Source of the DNA: Staphylococcus equorum
GTDB taxonomy: Bacteria > Bacillota > Bacilli > Staphylococcales > Staphylococcaceae
Assembly: GCF_029531845.1 (NCBI RefSeq)
Contig: NZ_JAMBPV010000007.1
Location: forward strand, 1-64,000
Direction of reading: 5' to 3'
Length of the DNA: 64,000 nucleotides
How positions within the stretch are numbered: the stretch's first letter is position 1; the number at the start of each line of letters is the position of its first letter. Under the pieces are notes generated by a model, which was given only the letters and a program-made list of their open reading frames with translations, did not search any database and had not been told where the DNA came from. The position numbers and the translations under genes were made by a program. This document shows, piece by piece, positions 25,461 to 35,781 of the stretch.

Positions 25461-26465
25461 ATGACAAGAATCAAACTTTTTGGCGTGCGTGAAGAAGATA
25501 TTCCATACATAGAAGCATGGGCAACAAAAAACAAAGTAGAGGTTGATTTAGATGAAGATTTACTTACTTTAGATACAGTCGATCGTGTAGAAGGATTTGA
25601 TGGTTTATCTTTATCACAGCAAATTCCATTAGATGAAGCAGTATACAAAAAATTACATGATTTTGGCATTAAACAAATTGCACAACGAAGTGCAGGTTTT
25701 GATAGTTATGATTTAGATTTAGCTCGAAAATATAATTTGATTATTTCAAATGTACCTTCATATTCGCCACATTCAATTGCAGAATATACGGTGTCTCAAG
25801 CACTCAATTTAATTCGCAATTATAATGATATCCAACAAAAAACAGCAACTTATGATTTTAGATGGCAACCAGGAATATTATCACGTTCTATCAGAGATTT
25901 AAAAGTCGCCGTAATCGGTACGGGACGCATTGGTTCTATTGTAGGTAAAATTTTTGCTCAAGGGTTTGATGCTGAAGTTGTGGCATATGATATTGAACAG
26001 AATGAAACATGCCAAACATATTTAACTTATAAAGAGAGTGTGACTGAAGCTGTGAAAGATGCAGATATTGTCACTGTTCATATTCCAGCTACTAATGAAA
26101 ATGATTATTTATTTGATGAAGATTTATTCAAAGCATTTAAGAAGGGCGCTGTGTTTATCAACTGTGCACGTGGCACGATTGTAAAGACAAGTGCACTTAT
26201 AGAAGCGTTGGATAATGGAACGTTAAAAGGTGCAGCGCTTGATACTTATGAGGGTGAGAAAGGATTGTTCCCTAGTGATCAAAGAGGTACTGAACTTAAA
26301 GATGATATTTTAACTCAATTAATTGAACGACAAGATGTTATTGTGTCTCCTCATATTGCATTTTATACAGATGCAGCAGTTGAAAATTTAATTGTGGATG
26401 CACTAGATGCAACATTAGAAGTATTAAACACGGGTGATACAGGGCTTCGTGTCAATAATTTATAA
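25461..26465 (+). CDS. D-2-hydroxyacid dehydrogenase (D-lactate dehydrogenase-like)
   Basis: A 334-residue NAD-dependent enzyme of the D-LDH/HicDH type. It has QRSAGFDSYDLDLA (substrate domain), the Rossmann loop VIGTGRIGSIVGKIF with a downstream acid YDIE, FINCARGTIV (catalytic Arg), and VIVSPHIAFYTDAAVENL (catalytic His). It reduces 2-oxo acids to D-2-hydroxy acids in the cytoplasm. Cotranscription with the aminotransferase behind a SAM riboswitch suggests it handles the same 2-oxo acid, perhaps 4-methylthio-2-oxobutanoate. Plain D-lactate formation is the alternative. Confidence 0.88.
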   Translation: MTRIKLFGVREEDIPYIEAWATKNKVEVDLDEDLLTLDTVDRVEGFDGLSLSQQIPLDEAVYKKLHDFGIKQIAQRSAGFDSYDLDLARKYNLIISNVPSYSPHSIAEYTVSQALNLIRNYNDIQQKTATYDFRWQPGILSRSIRDLKVAVIGTGRIGSIVGKIFAQGFDAEVVAYDIEQNETCQTYLTYKESVTEAVKDADIVTVHIPATNENDYLFDEDLFKAFKKGAVFINCARGTIVKTSALIEALDNGTLKGAALDTYEGEKGLFPSDQRGTELKDDILTQLIERQDVIVSPHIAFYTDAAVENLIVDALDATLEVLNTGDTGLRVNNL

Positions 26466-26500
26466 AGTGGTTTTAACGCAATATTAAAATGAATAGGAAT

Positions 26501-26540
26501 AAAAAAGTGGGCGCATCAGAGATGAGGCGTCCACTATATT
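26501..26540 (-). terminator. Terminator of the copper operon
   Basis: Stem AGTGGGCGC (26506-26514) / GCGTCCACT (26527-26535) with one G-U pair. Read on the minus strand it is followed by TTTTTTATT. It may also stop transcription from the dehydrogenase gene. Confidence 0.75.
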
Positions 26541-26554
26541 TGCGATCTATTTAT

Positions 26555-26761
26555 TTATTTTACATCATAACCTTGGTCTTCGATTGCTTCTTTCATATGA
26601 GACATTTCGACTTTGTTGTCATCATAATCTACTTTAACGTTATTTTCTTCAAGGCTAACATTTGCTGTGGTAACACCATCAAGGTTAGTAAGTGCTGACT
26701 CTACTGCTTGTTTACAGTGATCACAACTCATGCCTTCTACTTTAATTGTTTCTGCAGTCAT
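26555..26761 (-). CDS. copZ: Copper chaperone
   Basis: A 68-residue HMA-domain protein: TIKVEGMSCDHCKQAVESAL with the Cu(I)-binding CxxC near residue 13, and the ferredoxin-like fold ending EAIEDQGYDVK. It carries Cu(I) to CopA. AGGAGG at 26770-26775 is 8 bases from the ATG at 26761, which excludes the upstream start. It follows copA by about 56 bases in the same direction, the usual copAZ operon order. Confidence 0.93.
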   Translation of the reverse strand: MTAETIKVEGMSCDHCKQAVESALTNLDGVTTANVSLEENNVKVDYDDNKVEMSHMKEAIEDQGYDVK

Positions 26762-26817
26762 ACAAATCACCTCCTTAAAATAATGAATATCTCTCTTATG
26801 ATTATTTCAAAAATGGA

Positions 26818-29202
26818 TTATAATCTCATGCGTTTAAGTCTCAGTGCGTTAGTAACGACACTTACAGAGCTTAACGCCATTGCAGCACCTGCAACCCATG
26901 GTGCAAGTAATCCTAAGGCTGCGATTGGTATACCAGCCACATTGTAACCAAAGGCCCAGAATAAGTTTTGACGTATATTACGTATCGTAGCTTTACTGGC
27001 TTTCATGGCTTTTGGAATTAATAATAAGTCGCCACCAAGTATTGTAACGTCAGCAGCTTCTATGGCAACTTCTGTACCTGTACCAATTGCAATACCAATG
27101 TCTGCTTGTACAAGTGCTGGCGCATCATTGACACCATCACCAACCATGGCTACCGTCTTGCCTTGGTCTTGTAGCTCCACAATTTTCGAGGCTTTTTCTT
27201 CAGGTAGTACTTCAGCGATGATGGTATCGATGCTTACCTGTTTTGCAATAGCTTGTGCGGTACGTTCGTTATCTCCAGTGAGCATTACGACTTCAATATT
27301 TAAATCATGAAGTTGCTGAATTGCTTCACTTGTTGAAGGTTTAACAGTATCTGCAACAGCGATCGTTCCCTTTAATTCGTTATCTATGGCAATCATCATG
27401 GCTGTTTTTCCATCTTGCTCAAAGCGTGATAATTGTGTTTCTGCACTATTTATTGCAATTTCTTGTTCTGTCATAAATTTGCGATTACCAACGTCTAATG
27501 ATTTACCATCAATTATCGCTTTTATACCGTGGCCAGGTATTGCTTCGAAATGTTCTACTTCTAAAAAGGGTATATCACTCTTTTTAGCGTAATTCACAAT
27601 AGATTCAGCTAAAGGATGTTCAGACCCTTTTTCTGCACTTGCGAGTAGTTGTAACACTTCATCATCACCATCGAAATCAGTGACTACGGGTTTACCATTT
27701 GTAATTGTCCCTGTCTTATCTAATACAACAGTATTGACTTGGTGTGTACGTTCAATATGTTCGCCACCTTTAAAAAGAATACCGGTCTCCGCAGCTTTTC
27801 CAGTACCTACCATAATAGAAGTAGGCGTAGCTAACCCAAGTGCACAAGGACAGGCTATTACGAGTACTGCGATTGCAGCAACTAATGCAGGTTCGAATTG
27901 TCCTGTTTGTACGAGTGTAATCCATACAATAAATGTGAGTAAAGCAATGCCAACTACAATCGGCACAAAATAGCCAGAAATAATGTCAGCAAGACGTTGA
28001 ATAGGTGCTTTAGATCCTTGTGCTTCTTCTACAACTTTAATAATTGAAGCGAGCGCTGTATCTTTGCCAACTTTAGTTGCTTCTACGGTAATAGACCCAT
28101 TTTTATTCATTGTGGAACCGATGACATTATCATTTTGAACTTTCTCAATGGGTATAGATTCACCAGTTAACATAGATTCATCTATAGAAGTGGTTCCTTT
28201 GATGACTTTACCGTCTACAGGTATTTTCTCACCAGGTTTAATGATAAGGTAATCACCTTGTACAACCTCACTTAATGGAATCATTAACTCTTCTTGATGA
28301 CGTAACACACGTGCTTCTTTTGCTTGAAGGTTGAGCAATTCACTTAAAGCATTTGTAGTTTGTGTTTTTGCGCGCGTTTCTAAATATTTTCCGAAGAGAA
28401 TCAATGTAATTAGCACTGCACTCGTTTCAAAATATAGATGCGGTGTATAATTTATAAGGCTTAGCCATTTTATCAATTCATATAAACTATAGAAGTATGC
28501 GGCACTTGTACCTAAGGCGACAAGTACATCCATGTTGGCAGAGCCATTGCGTAAATTCTTATAGGCACCTACGTAAAATTGCCAACCGATTATAAATTGA
28601 ACGGGTGTTGCTAATGCAAATTGAAACCACGGATTCATAAAAATATGCGGAATTTGCATACCGAAAAGGTGCACAAACATTGTTAGTAATAAGGGTGCTG
28701 CTAAAATCGCTGAAATAATAAGTTTAATACGTTTGAGCTTTAACTCTTGCTCTTTTTGTGAGCTTTTTTCACTAGCTGCTTGTTTCGGCTTCGCATCATA
28801 ACCTATTTTTTGAATTTTTTTAATCAAATCATCAATAGAAGTTATTTCTGGGTTGTATGCAATTGTTGCATTTTCAGTAGTTAAATTGACATTAGCATGT
28901 TCAACGCCAGCGTCACGGTTTAATACTTTTTCAATCCTATTCGAACATGCGGCACAAGTCATGCCGATAACATCGAGTTCTGCTTTTTCGGTTAAGACGC
29001 CATAACCTGTTTTTTCAATCGATTGTGCAAGGTCATCTATTGTTGTTGATTCAGGATTATAAGTCACCGTGGCTTTTTCTGTTGTAACGTTCACAGTTGC
29101 TTCTACATCATCTATTTTATTTAAGTTTTTTTCTATTCGATTTGCACATGCGGCACAAGTCATACCGGTGATGCCTAAAGTTGTTTTTTTCTTCTCAGCC
29201 AT
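26818..29202 (-). CDS. copA: Copper-exporting P1B-type ATPase
   Basis: A 794-residue ATPase with two N-terminal HMA domains, each with GMTCAAC (about 14-19 and 82-87), and eight predicted membrane helices. It has the transmembrane CPC of [13 protein letters not shown], the TGES actuator motif (MLTGES), the phosphorylated Asp of VLDKTGT, SEHPLAE and [12 protein letters not shown]. It expels Cu(I) from the cytoplasm using ATP. Length and layout equal those of S. aureus CopA. It is first in the copAZ operon, with a CsoR-like operator upstream. Confidence 0.95.
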   Translation of the reverse strand: MAEKKKTTLGITGMTCAACANRIEKNLNKIDDVEATVNVTTEKATVTYNPESTTIDDLAQSIEKTGYGVLTEKAELDVIGMTCAACSNRIEKVLNRDAGVEHANVNLTTENATIAYNPEITSIDDLIKKIQKIGYDAKPKQAASEKSSQKEQELKLKRIKLIISAILAAPLLLTMFVHLFGMQIPHIFMNPWFQFALATPVQFIIGWQFYVGAYKNLRNGSANMDVLVALGTSAAYFYSLYELIKWLSLINYTPHLYFETSAVLITLILFGKYLETRAKTQTTNALSELLNLQAKEARVLRHQEELMIPLSEVVQGDYLIIKPGEKIPVDGKVIKGTTSIDESMLTGESIPIEKVQNDNVIGSTMNKNGSITVEATKVGKDTALASIIKVVEEAQGSKAPIQRLADIISGYFVPIVVGIALLTFIVWITLVQTGQFEPALVAAIAVLVIACPCALGLATPTSIMVGTGKAAETGILFKGGEHIERTHQVNTVVLDKTGTITNGKPVVTDFDGDDEVLQLLASAEKGSEHPLAESIVNYAKKSDIPFLEVEHFEAIPGHGIKAIIDGKSLDVGNRKFMTEQEIAINSAETQLSRFEQDGKTAMMIAIDNELKGTIAVADTVKPSTSEAIQQLHDLNIEVVMLTGDNERTAQAIAKQVSIDTIIAEVLPEEKASKIVELQDQGKTVAMVGDGVNDAPALVQADIGIAIGTGTEVAIEAADVTILGGDLLLIPKAMKASKATIRNIRQNLFWAFGYNVAGIPIAALGLLAPWVAGAAMALSSVSVVTNALRLKRMRL

Positions 29203-29275
29203 GAAGAGAACCTCCTTCCATATATGTAATTAAATATTAGTGACAAAGTGTTTGTTTAACGTTCTATATTTTTAA

Positions 29276-29294
29276 TATACCCCCGTTAGGTATA
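29276..29294 (-). promoter_or_regulatory. CsoR-like copper operator upstream of copA
   Basis: TATACC-CCCGTTA-GGTATA is an inverted repeat with a GC-rich core, the general form of CsoR operators at copAZ promoters, about 75 bases before copA. No csoR gene is in the window. Confidence 0.6.
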
Positions 29295-29314
29295 AAAGTC
29301 AATTTTTGTGTTTG

Positions 29315-29370
29315 AAAAAAGAGATTGAAGTAAGGGCTTAGTTTTTTAAACTTACCGATACTTCAATCTC
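29315..29370 (-). terminator. Terminator of the SulP gene
   Basis: Stem GAGATTGAAGTA (29321-29332) / TACTTCAATCTC (29359-29370), extended by TAAG/CTTA inside. Read on the minus strand it is followed by TTTTTTC. Confidence 0.8.
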
Positions 29371-29383
29371 AGAGATGAATATT

Positions 29384-30835
29384 TTATAAAAGATGTTGTT
29401 TGTTTACTTTGCTTAATTCAGAGACAATTTTACGACTGTCTTTATTGAGGTGTTGTACATAAATTGTATTTTTTTTCTTGTGATAGTTTTCTATTAAGGT
29501 ATCAATCGCATTAACTGCGGAATCATCCCATAAATGAGCTTGACTAAAGTCTAAGTAAATTGTCTTATTACGCAATTCTAAATCAAGTTGATTCATCATA
29601 GAATCTATAGAGACAAAGAAAATTTGACCTTTGATTTTGTAGTGAATTGAATCATCGACTTCTTCGTAATCTACATTAACATTTGAAATTTTTGTAGCAA
29701 AACAAAGGGCACTTACAATGACACCAACGAGAACACCTAATGCAAGGTTACTCGTGAATAGCACAATAGCTACAGTGAGCACCATGACCAATGCATCAGT
29801 ACGGGGCGCCTTTTTCATAAATTGGAATGAACGCCAATCAAACGTTCCTACAGATACCATAATCATGATACCAGCTAATATAGGCATAGGAATTTGAACG
29901 ACCCAATCGCCAAACACGATAATTAAAATAATCAAAAATACACCAGCTGTAAAAGTAGAAAGACGTGTCGTTGCACCAGATCGAACGTTAATTACGGATT
30001 GTCCAATCATAGCACAGCCACCCATTGCGCCAAAGAAACCTGTAATTAAGTTGGCAATACCTTGTCCACGAGATTCTCTATTTTTACTACTATACGTATC
30101 AGTTGCTTGGTCTACGATACGAGCTGTCAATAAACTTTCTACAAGTCCTACAACAGCCATAGATAAAGAATAAGGGAAAATAATTTGTAATGTTTCTAAG
30201 TTAAATGGCACGTCTGGAATGAAAAATTGTGGCAATGAACGTGTGATTTGTCCTAAATCACCAACAGTTTCGACTTTTGCGCCAGTCATTAAATAGACAG
30301 TAGTAAGTAAAACAATTGCGATAAGTGGTGCGGGAATTTTATTAAATACGCGTGGCAATAAGTAAATAATTAGTAGTGTAGCAATAACAAATAAATATGT
30401 AGGTATCGATATACCAAATATATGTTTAATTTGTGTCATAAAAATGAGAATAGCTAAAGCATTAACGAAACCAATCATGACAGAGTTTGGGATAAACTTC
30501 ATTAAACGTCCTACTTTTAAAATGCTAAAAATAATTTGAATAATACCCATTAAAATTGTCGCTGCCAGTAAATATTGAACGTCATGATCTTTTACTAATG
30601 GCACAATGACTAAGGCAACAGAACCTGTAGCTGCTGAAATCATTGCTGGTCTACCACCAACAAAAGAAATAACAACTGCTATAATAAATGAAGAATATAG
30701 ACCTACCATAGGATCTACACCAGCGATGATAGAGAATGAGAGGGCTTCAGGAATGAGCGCAAGCGCCACAAGGATACCAGCTAGGATATTGGTTCCCGGA
30801 GCAGTGAGCCATTCTCGTTTAAGTTTATTTAACAT
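29384..30835 (-). CDS. SulP family anion transporter with STAS domain
   Basis: A 483-residue protein. The membrane part (about 1-380) has the SulP start LVALALIPEALSFSIIAGVDPMVGLYSSF and the block GFFGAMGGCAMIGQSVINVRSGATTR. A cytoplasmic STAS domain (about 390-475) follows, with IYLDFSQAHLWDDSAVNAID. SulP proteins move sulfate, bicarbonate or other small anions; which one is not readable. It diverges from the ABC pair at 31043. Confidence 0.88.
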   Translation of the reverse strand: MLNKLKREWLTAPGTNILAGILVALALIPEALSFSIIAGVDPMVGLYSSFIIAVVISFVGGRPAMISAATGSVALVIVPLVKDHDVQYLLAATILMGIIQIIFSILKVGRLMKFIPNSVMIGFVNALAILIFMTQIKHIFGISIPTYLFVIATLLIIYLLPRVFNKIPAPLIAIVLLTTVYLMTGAKVETVGDLGQITRSLPQFFIPDVPFNLETLQIIFPYSLSMAVVGLVESLLTARIVDQATDTYSSKNRESRGQGIANLITGFFGAMGGCAMIGQSVINVRSGATTRLSTFTAGVFLIILIIVFGDWVVQIPMPILAGIMIMVSVGTFDWRSFQFMKKAPRTDALVMVLTVAIVLFTSNLALGVLVGVIVSALCFATKISNVNVDYEEVDDSIHYKIKGQIFFVSIDSMMNQLDLELRNKTIYLDFSQAHLWDDSAVNAIDTLIENYHKKKNTIYVQHLNKDSRKIVSELSKVNKQHLL

Positions 30836-31042
30836 CTTCTTGTACTCCTTATTTAAAATTCAATCAGACTATTATATCATATGACAAAAGTGTAGATTTA
30901 AAAATTAGAACTAAATAAATTACATATAAGTGACAAAGTTGTCATTTTAAAATAGCTTTTTGTTAGTTATAACAAACGAAAAGAAAAAATTAATTAGCTA
31001 TGATAGTTATATAGAGAAAAAGATGATGAGGAGTGAACAAAT

Positions 31043-31804
31043 ATGTCGATATTAAAAGTAGAAGGACTAACAAAAAAGTATGGTAATAGACATCAGCAAC
31101 AAGAAGTATTAAAAGGGATTGATTTTTCAATTGAAAAAGGGGAATTTGTTACCATAATGGGGCCTTCAGGTTCTGGTAAAACGACACTTTTAAACGTCCT
31201 AAGTTCGATTGATTATATAACGAGTGGCACAGTTGAAATTAACGGTAATAAAATAAATAACATGAGCAACAAAGCGTTAGCAGATTTTCGTAAAAAAGAG
31301 ATTGGTTTTATTTTTCAAAACTATAGTGTATTACACACATTAACGGTAAAAGAAAATATCATGCTTCCTTTATCGATTCAAAAAATGTCTAAAGCAGAAA
31401 AAGAAAATAATTATAATGAAGTAACAAAAGCGCTAGGCATTCATGAACTAGGTCATAAATATCCGAGTGAAATTTCTGGAGGCCAACAACAGCGTACTGC
31501 TGCAGCACGTGCTTCAGTGCATAAACCTGCTATTATTTTTGCTGATGAACCTACTGGTGCATTAGATTCAAAGAGTGCACAAGATCTTCTAAATAGGCTT
31601 GAAGATTTGAATGAAAGTATAGATGCAACGATTGTAATGGTGACACATGATCCAGTCGCAGCAAGTTATTCCAATCGTGTCATCATGTTGAAAGATGGTA
31701 GTGTCCATTCGGAAATATACCAAGGTGATGACTCGAATCAAGCATTTTATAAAAATATCATTCATATGCAAACTGCCTTGGGTGGTGTAGCAAATGAGTT
31801 TTAA
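31043..31804 (+). CDS. BceA/VraF-like ABC transporter ATP-binding protein
   Basis: A 253-residue ATPase with Walker [10 protein letters not shown]-loop FQNYSVL, signature [14 protein letters not shown], Walker [18 protein letters not shown] and [19 protein letters not shown]. The last segment and the tail [12 protein letters not shown] are typical of the peptide-antibiotic BceA/VraD/VraF group. It overlaps the permease gene by 11 bases. Such pairs sense or remove bacitracin-like and cationic peptides, normally with a BceRS two-component system, which is absent here. Confidence 0.85.
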   Translation: MSILKVEGLTKKYGNRHQQQEVLKGIDFSIEKGEFVTIMGPSGSGKTTLLNVLSSIDYITSGTVEINGNKINNMSNKALADFRKKEIGFIFQNYSVLHTLTVKENIMLPLSIQKMSKAEKENNYNEVTKALGIHELGHKYPSEISGGQQQRTAAARASVHKPAIIFADEPTGALDSKSAQDLLNRLEDLNESIDATIVMVTHDPVAASYSNRVIMLKDGSVHSEIYQGDDSNQAFYKNIIHMQTALGGVANEF

Positions 31805-33683
31805 TCAAATCATAATTAAGAACTTCCGACAAAACATACGGCATTACGCGATGTATATATTTTCATTAATTGTCAGTATTGTATTATATTTTAGTTTTGT
31901 TACATTAAAGTATACAGAGAGTATAAACAATGTAAATTCAATGTCGATTATTAGAAAGGGCTCTGAAGTAGGCTCATATTTCTTATTTGCAATCATACTC
32001 ATATTTCTAATGTACGCGAATCAATTATTTATAAAACGACGTACACGCGAGTTTGCCTTATATCAATTGATAGGTTTAACTAGAAAAAATATTTTGCGTA
32101 TATTATTAATTGAACAAGCGGCAATGTTTTTGATAACAGGATTGATTGGCATAGTCATTGGCGTCTTTGGTTCGAAGATACTTCTAATGATTGTGCTCAA
32201 GGTATTAAGTATAGACACGAGTGTTTCATTAACATTCCAATTTCCAGCTGTTACTCAAACCTTTTTATTAATTATCGTGTCTTTCCTCTTGATTATGGCA
32301 CAAAGTTTTATCTTTTTACGTAAGCGTAGTATATTATCAATGATGAATGATAGTACAAAATCTGAAGTAACTCAATCTAAAATGACAGTTATTGAAGTTA
32401 TCTCAGGTATCTTAGGCATAGCCATGATTGCTTTTGGTTATTACATGTCTACTGAACTGTTTGGCAAATTCGCTGAGCAATTAATGTTTGCACCCTTCGC
32501 CATTCTATTTTTAACTATTATAGGTGCATATCTGTTCTTTAGAAGTTCAGTGTCGCTAATTTTTAAAACATTGAAAAATTCAAAAAATGGTAACGTTTCT
32601 ATAACTGATGTTGTATTTACATCTTCTATTATGCACAGAATGAAGAAAAATGCATTGTCGCTCACAATAATAGCGACAATATCTGCTGTTACTGTAACCG
32701 TGCTATGTTTTGGCGCAATTAGTAAGTCAACAATTGATGATACGGTAAAGCAATCCTCACCACAAGATTTTAATTTCTTGGAAAATAAGCAAGCACAACA
32801 ATTTGAAGGTGAGTTAAAACAAAAAGATATAGGTTATACCAAAGTATACAAAGAAGTTACTGAATTAAAGGTAACTAAAGAGAATTTTTATGATTATAGT
32901 AGTAATTTTGGTAAGACTGATAAAATGTTTGTAACAAGTAATAAGTATTTTAATGACAAAGATATTACGGATCATAAAGCGAAAATGATGAACATGGCTT
33001 CATCCGCAAGTATAATGAAATTCAATTTAAATACAAAAATTCAATTTGACACTAAACCGGCTCAAACATTTCAAGTGATTGATGCTAAAAAAGAAGTGGA
33101 TTTTCAAAACGATGTCAGCTTTGCTTCACCTGTATTACTCATAAGTGAACAGCAATATAATCAATTGAAACCACAGGGCGATGAAACACGTGCCCAATAT
33201 GGTTACGATTTAAAAAATCAAAATAATTGGAAAGAAGCTAATAAAATCGCCCATTCAGTTCATCCTGATATCTATCCTCAAAAATTAGTACGTCAAGAAT
33301 TGAATGACTCTGCAGGTATTTTACTATTTGTTACATCATTCTTAGGATTAGCATTTTTAGTAGCATCAGGCTGCATTATATATATTAAACAAATGGATGA
33401 AACAGAAGATGAGATACCCAATTTCCGTATATTACGCAAAATTGGATACACACATAGTGATATGCTTAAGGGATTAGGACTTAAAGTAATGTTTAATTTT
33501 GGGCTGCCACTTGCTGTCTCATTATTACATGCATATTTTGCCGCTAAGGCATTTATGTTGATGCTCAGTACAACAAATATGTTACCTGTCTATATTGTTA
33601 TGGGTGCATATTCAATAGTTTATTGCATATTTGCAATGATGTCATTTATTCATTCAAGTAGAATCATTAAACATTCTATCTAA
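31794..33683 (+). CDS. BceB/VraG-like ABC transporter permease
   Basis: A 629-residue permease with the BceB layout: about ten membrane helices and a large extracellular domain (about 310-510) between helices VII and VIII. The FtsX-like segment [20 protein letters not shown] (about 82-101) recurs after the domain as [20 protein letters not shown]. The extracellular domain is the peptide-sensing part in BceB. It is translationally coupled to the ATPase gene. Confidence 0.85.
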   Translation: MSFNQIIIKNFRQNIRHYAMYIFSLIVSIVLYFSFVTLKYTESINNVNSMSIIRKGSEVGSYFLFAIILIFLMYANQLFIKRRTREFALYQLIGLTRKNILRILLIEQAAMFLITGLIGIVIGVFGSKILLMIVLKVLSIDTSVSLTFQFPAVTQTFLLIIVSFLLIMAQSFIFLRKRSILSMMNDSTKSEVTQSKMTVIEVISGILGIAMIAFGYYMSTELFGKFAEQLMFAPFAILFLTIIGAYLFFRSSVSLIFKTLKNSKNGNVSITDVVFTSSIMHRMKKNALSLTIIATISAVTVTVLCFGAISKSTIDDTVKQSSPQDFNFLENKQAQQFEGELKQKDIGYTKVYKEVTELKVTKENFYDYSSNFGKTDKMFVTSNKYFNDKDITDHKAKMMNMASSASIMKFNLNTKIQFDTKPAQTFQVIDAKKEVDFQNDVSFASPVLLISEQQYNQLKPQGDETRAQYGYDLKNQNNWKEANKIAHSVHPDIYPQKLVRQELNDSAGILLFVTSFLGLAFLVASGCIIYIKQMDETEDEIPNFRILRKIGYTHSDMLKGLGLKVMFNFGLPLAVSLLHAYFAAKAFMLMLSTTNMLPVYIVMGAYSIVYCIFAMMSFIHSSRIIKHSI

Positions 33684-33718
33684 ATCCAATTAATGAATTA
33701 ATAATTTTAAAGGTAAGT

Positions 33719-33756
33719 CAACACACTATAGCGGCACTGTTATAGTGTGTTGTTAA
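33719..33756 (+). terminator. Terminator of the BceAB-like operon
   Basis: Perfect 12-bp stem CAACACACTATA (33719-33730) / TATAGTGTGTTG (33741-33752), then TTAAT. Confidence 0.75.
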
Positions 33757-33861
33757 TGCATTTATTTTGTATTGTCCAAAACTAATTAAAAATTCAAAAT
33801 GTTTGCATGTGCTCTGAAGTGGTATCTAGCAAGTAACAAGCGTAAAAATGGAGGTATACAA

Positions 33862-34731
33862 ATGAACTTAACTGAATTTCATAAACAAATTAAAGGTTAT
33901 ACACAAGATAGACAGCCAGGAATTGAAAAAGATATGAATCCACAGCCACTTTCAGAAATGAAAGATTATAAAAGTGGTGGAAAATTGAAAGGGAAAGTTG
34001 CTTTGATTACCGGAGGAGATTCAGGTATTGGGCGTTCAGTGGCAACACTATATGCTAAAGAAGGCGCAGACGTTGCGATTGGATATTATGATGAACATGA
34101 AGATGCAGAAGCAGTAGTAAATCGTTTGGAATCTTTAGGCGTAAAAGCAAAAGCCTATGCACATGATTTGAAAGATGTGGCATCATCACAAGATTTAATT
34201 GAAAAAGTCGTAAATGATTTTGGTGGACTCAATATATTAGTTAATAATGGTGGCGTTCAATTTCCTAAAGACAACTTTGAAGATATCACACCAGAACAAG
34301 TAAAAGAAACATTCGAAACGAATATTTTTGGAATGATGTTTTTATCTCAAGCCGCAGTGCCACATTTAAGTGATGGTGATGCGATTGTTAATACCACGAG
34401 CGTGACAGCTTATAGAGGTTCGGGGCATCTTATAGATTACTCAGCAACAAAAGGCGCGATTGTTGCATTCACACGTTCATTAGCAACTACGTTGATTGGA
34501 AAAGGGATTCGTGTCAATGCAGTGGCACCCGGACCAATTTATACACCGTTAATTCCAGCAACATTCACAGAAGACAAAGTTGAAAACCAAGGTTCTGATA
34601 CACCAATGGAACGTAGAGGACAACCAGCTGAACTGGCACCATCTTATGTATTTTTAGCAACGTACGCAGATAGTTCGTATATTACTGGACAAGTCATCCA
34701 TGTCAATGGCGGAGATTATATGACATCATAA
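33862..34731 (+). CDS. Short-chain dehydrogenase/reductase (YhdF/YgfF-like)
   Basis: A 289-residue classical SDR. An N-terminal extension (PQPLSEMKDYKSGGKLKGK) is typical of the long general-stress SDRs. Then come the cofactor loop TGGDSGIGRSVA, NNGGV (NNAG variant with Gly), catalytic Ser in NTTSVTAY, and Tyr/Lys in YSATKGAI. The ending is ITGQVIHVNGGDYM. It reduces or oxidises an unknown alcohol/ketone with NAD(P). ATGGAGG before the ATG at 33862 excludes a longer frame from 33799. Confidence 0.88.
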   Translation: MNLTEFHKQIKGYTQDRQPGIEKDMNPQPLSEMKDYKSGGKLKGKVALITGGDSGIGRSVATLYAKEGADVAIGYYDEHEDAEAVVNRLESLGVKAKAYAHDLKDVASSQDLIEKVVNDFGGLNILVNNGGVQFPKDNFEDITPEQVKETFETNIFGMMFLSQAAVPHLSDGDAIVNTTSVTAYRGSGHLIDYSATKGAIVAFTRSLATTLIGKGIRVNAVAPGPIYTPLIPATFTEDKVENQGSDTPMERRGQPAELAPSYVFLATYADSSYITGQVIHVNGGDYMTS

Positions 34732-34757
34732 TTTTATAGATGAATATTAAGAAAAGT

Positions 34758-34799
34758 AAAACAGCGAGATTCCTATTGAAAAGAGACTCGCTGTTTTTG
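34758..34799 (+). terminator. Terminator of the SDR gene
   Basis: Stem AAAACAGCGAG / CTCGCTGTTTT followed by T's. It also lies beyond the end of the minus-strand ABC gene. Confidence 0.8.
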
Positions 34800-34834
34800 T
34801 CTGTCGTTAAAAATGAATCGAAGTTGTTGAATAA

Positions 34835-35473
34835 TTAACAATTTAAATCTTCCATGTTTACTTCAACATTGCACTTTTTAGCAACATCAATGTCATGTGT
34901 TGCGATAATGATAATTTTGTTGTCATTTAAACATGCTAATAACTTATCTAGAATTTTTTCTCCATTATTTCTATCTAATGAACCTGTTGGTTCATCGGCT
35001 AGTATAATATTAGGATTTTTTAACAATAATCTGATTAAAGCGATGCGTTGTTGCTCTCCACCGCTTAATGTTGATATTTTACTTTTTAAATCAACATTTA
35101 CATTTAATTCTTTTAATAATACATTTTTACGTTTTCGTTTTTCTGCTTTCGAATGTTTTTGGAATGCTAGTCCAATATCTAAATTTTCATCAACTGATAA
35201 ATTGTCTATTAATCCATAGTTTTGAAATAGATAACCTAATTGTGTTTTATAGAAATGGTTATCAGCAATTAATTTTTTGCCATTAAGGTATATATCACCT
35301 GAATCTATTTTTTCAAATCCAGCAATACTATTTAATAATGTAGATTTACCTGATCCGCTATACCCCATTAAGGCATACGACTTACCATTTTCAAATAAGT
35401 AATTTAAATCTTTAAATATAGTATTTTCTTCTTTTGTAATCGTTAATCCATGTATTTTTATCATTATCATCAC
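34835..35473 (-). CDS. ABC transporter ATP-binding protein, lactococcin-972 cluster
   Basis: A 212-residue ATPase with Walker A GYSGSGKS (Tyr at the second position), signature LSGGEQQRIALIR, Walker B IILADEPTGSLDR and IIATHDIDVAKKC. It is short and of the LolD/MacB-like type found with lactococcin-972 bacteriocins. It overlaps the gene upstream by four bases and is last in the cluster. It probably drives export of, or immunity to, the bacteriocin together with the DUF1430 permease, which is frameshifted here. Confidence 0.85.
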   Translation of the reverse strand: MMIMIKIHGLTITKEENTIFKDLNYLFENGKSYALMGYSGSGKSTLLNSIAGFEKIDSGDIYLNGKKLIADNHFYKTQLGYLFQNYGLIDNLSVDENLDIGLAFQKHSKAEKRKRKNVLLKELNVNVDLKSKISTLSGGEQQRIALIRLLLKNPNIILADEPTGSLDRNNGEKILDKLLACLNDNKIIIIATHDIDVAKKCNVEVNMEDLNC

Positions 35474-35781
35474 CTTATATTTTTGGGGAGTTCTTGTTTC
35501 TCAATATAGTGTATTTCTTTCACATATTTACCTTTATGAATGATTTCTACAAATTTTTTACTTGGATCATAACCACCGAACGTTAATTTATAGTTCAATT
35601 TTTCCCCATTTTTGGAATAAGCTGTGACATCATTATATTGCTGTGTGTTTTGTTTAACTATGGCATATGATTTTTCTTCTTGTAGAAAAGGATTAAATCT
35701 ATCAAAGGCATCATTTGTTAAAAATATAGTAACAGCAAGTAATATGATAACAGTAATAACGATAGTTAATTTTTTACTCAT
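35470..35781 (-). CDS. YxeA-like small membrane-anchored protein
   Basis: A 103-residue protein. One N-terminal helix (LTIVITVIILLAVTIFL) is followed by an extracytoplasmic domain with SYAIVKQNTQQYNDV and GEKLNYKLTFGGYDPSKK, resembling the YxeA/DUF1093 family. Members accompany bacteriocin-type ABC transporters and may assist immunity. It overlaps the genes on both sides, so it belongs to the same operon. Confidence 0.65.
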   Translation of the reverse strand: MSKKLTIVITVIILLAVTIFLTNDAFDRFNPFLQEEKSYAIVKQNTQQYNDVTAYSKNGEKLNYKLTFGGYDPSKKFVEIIHKGKYVKEIHYIEKQELPKNIR

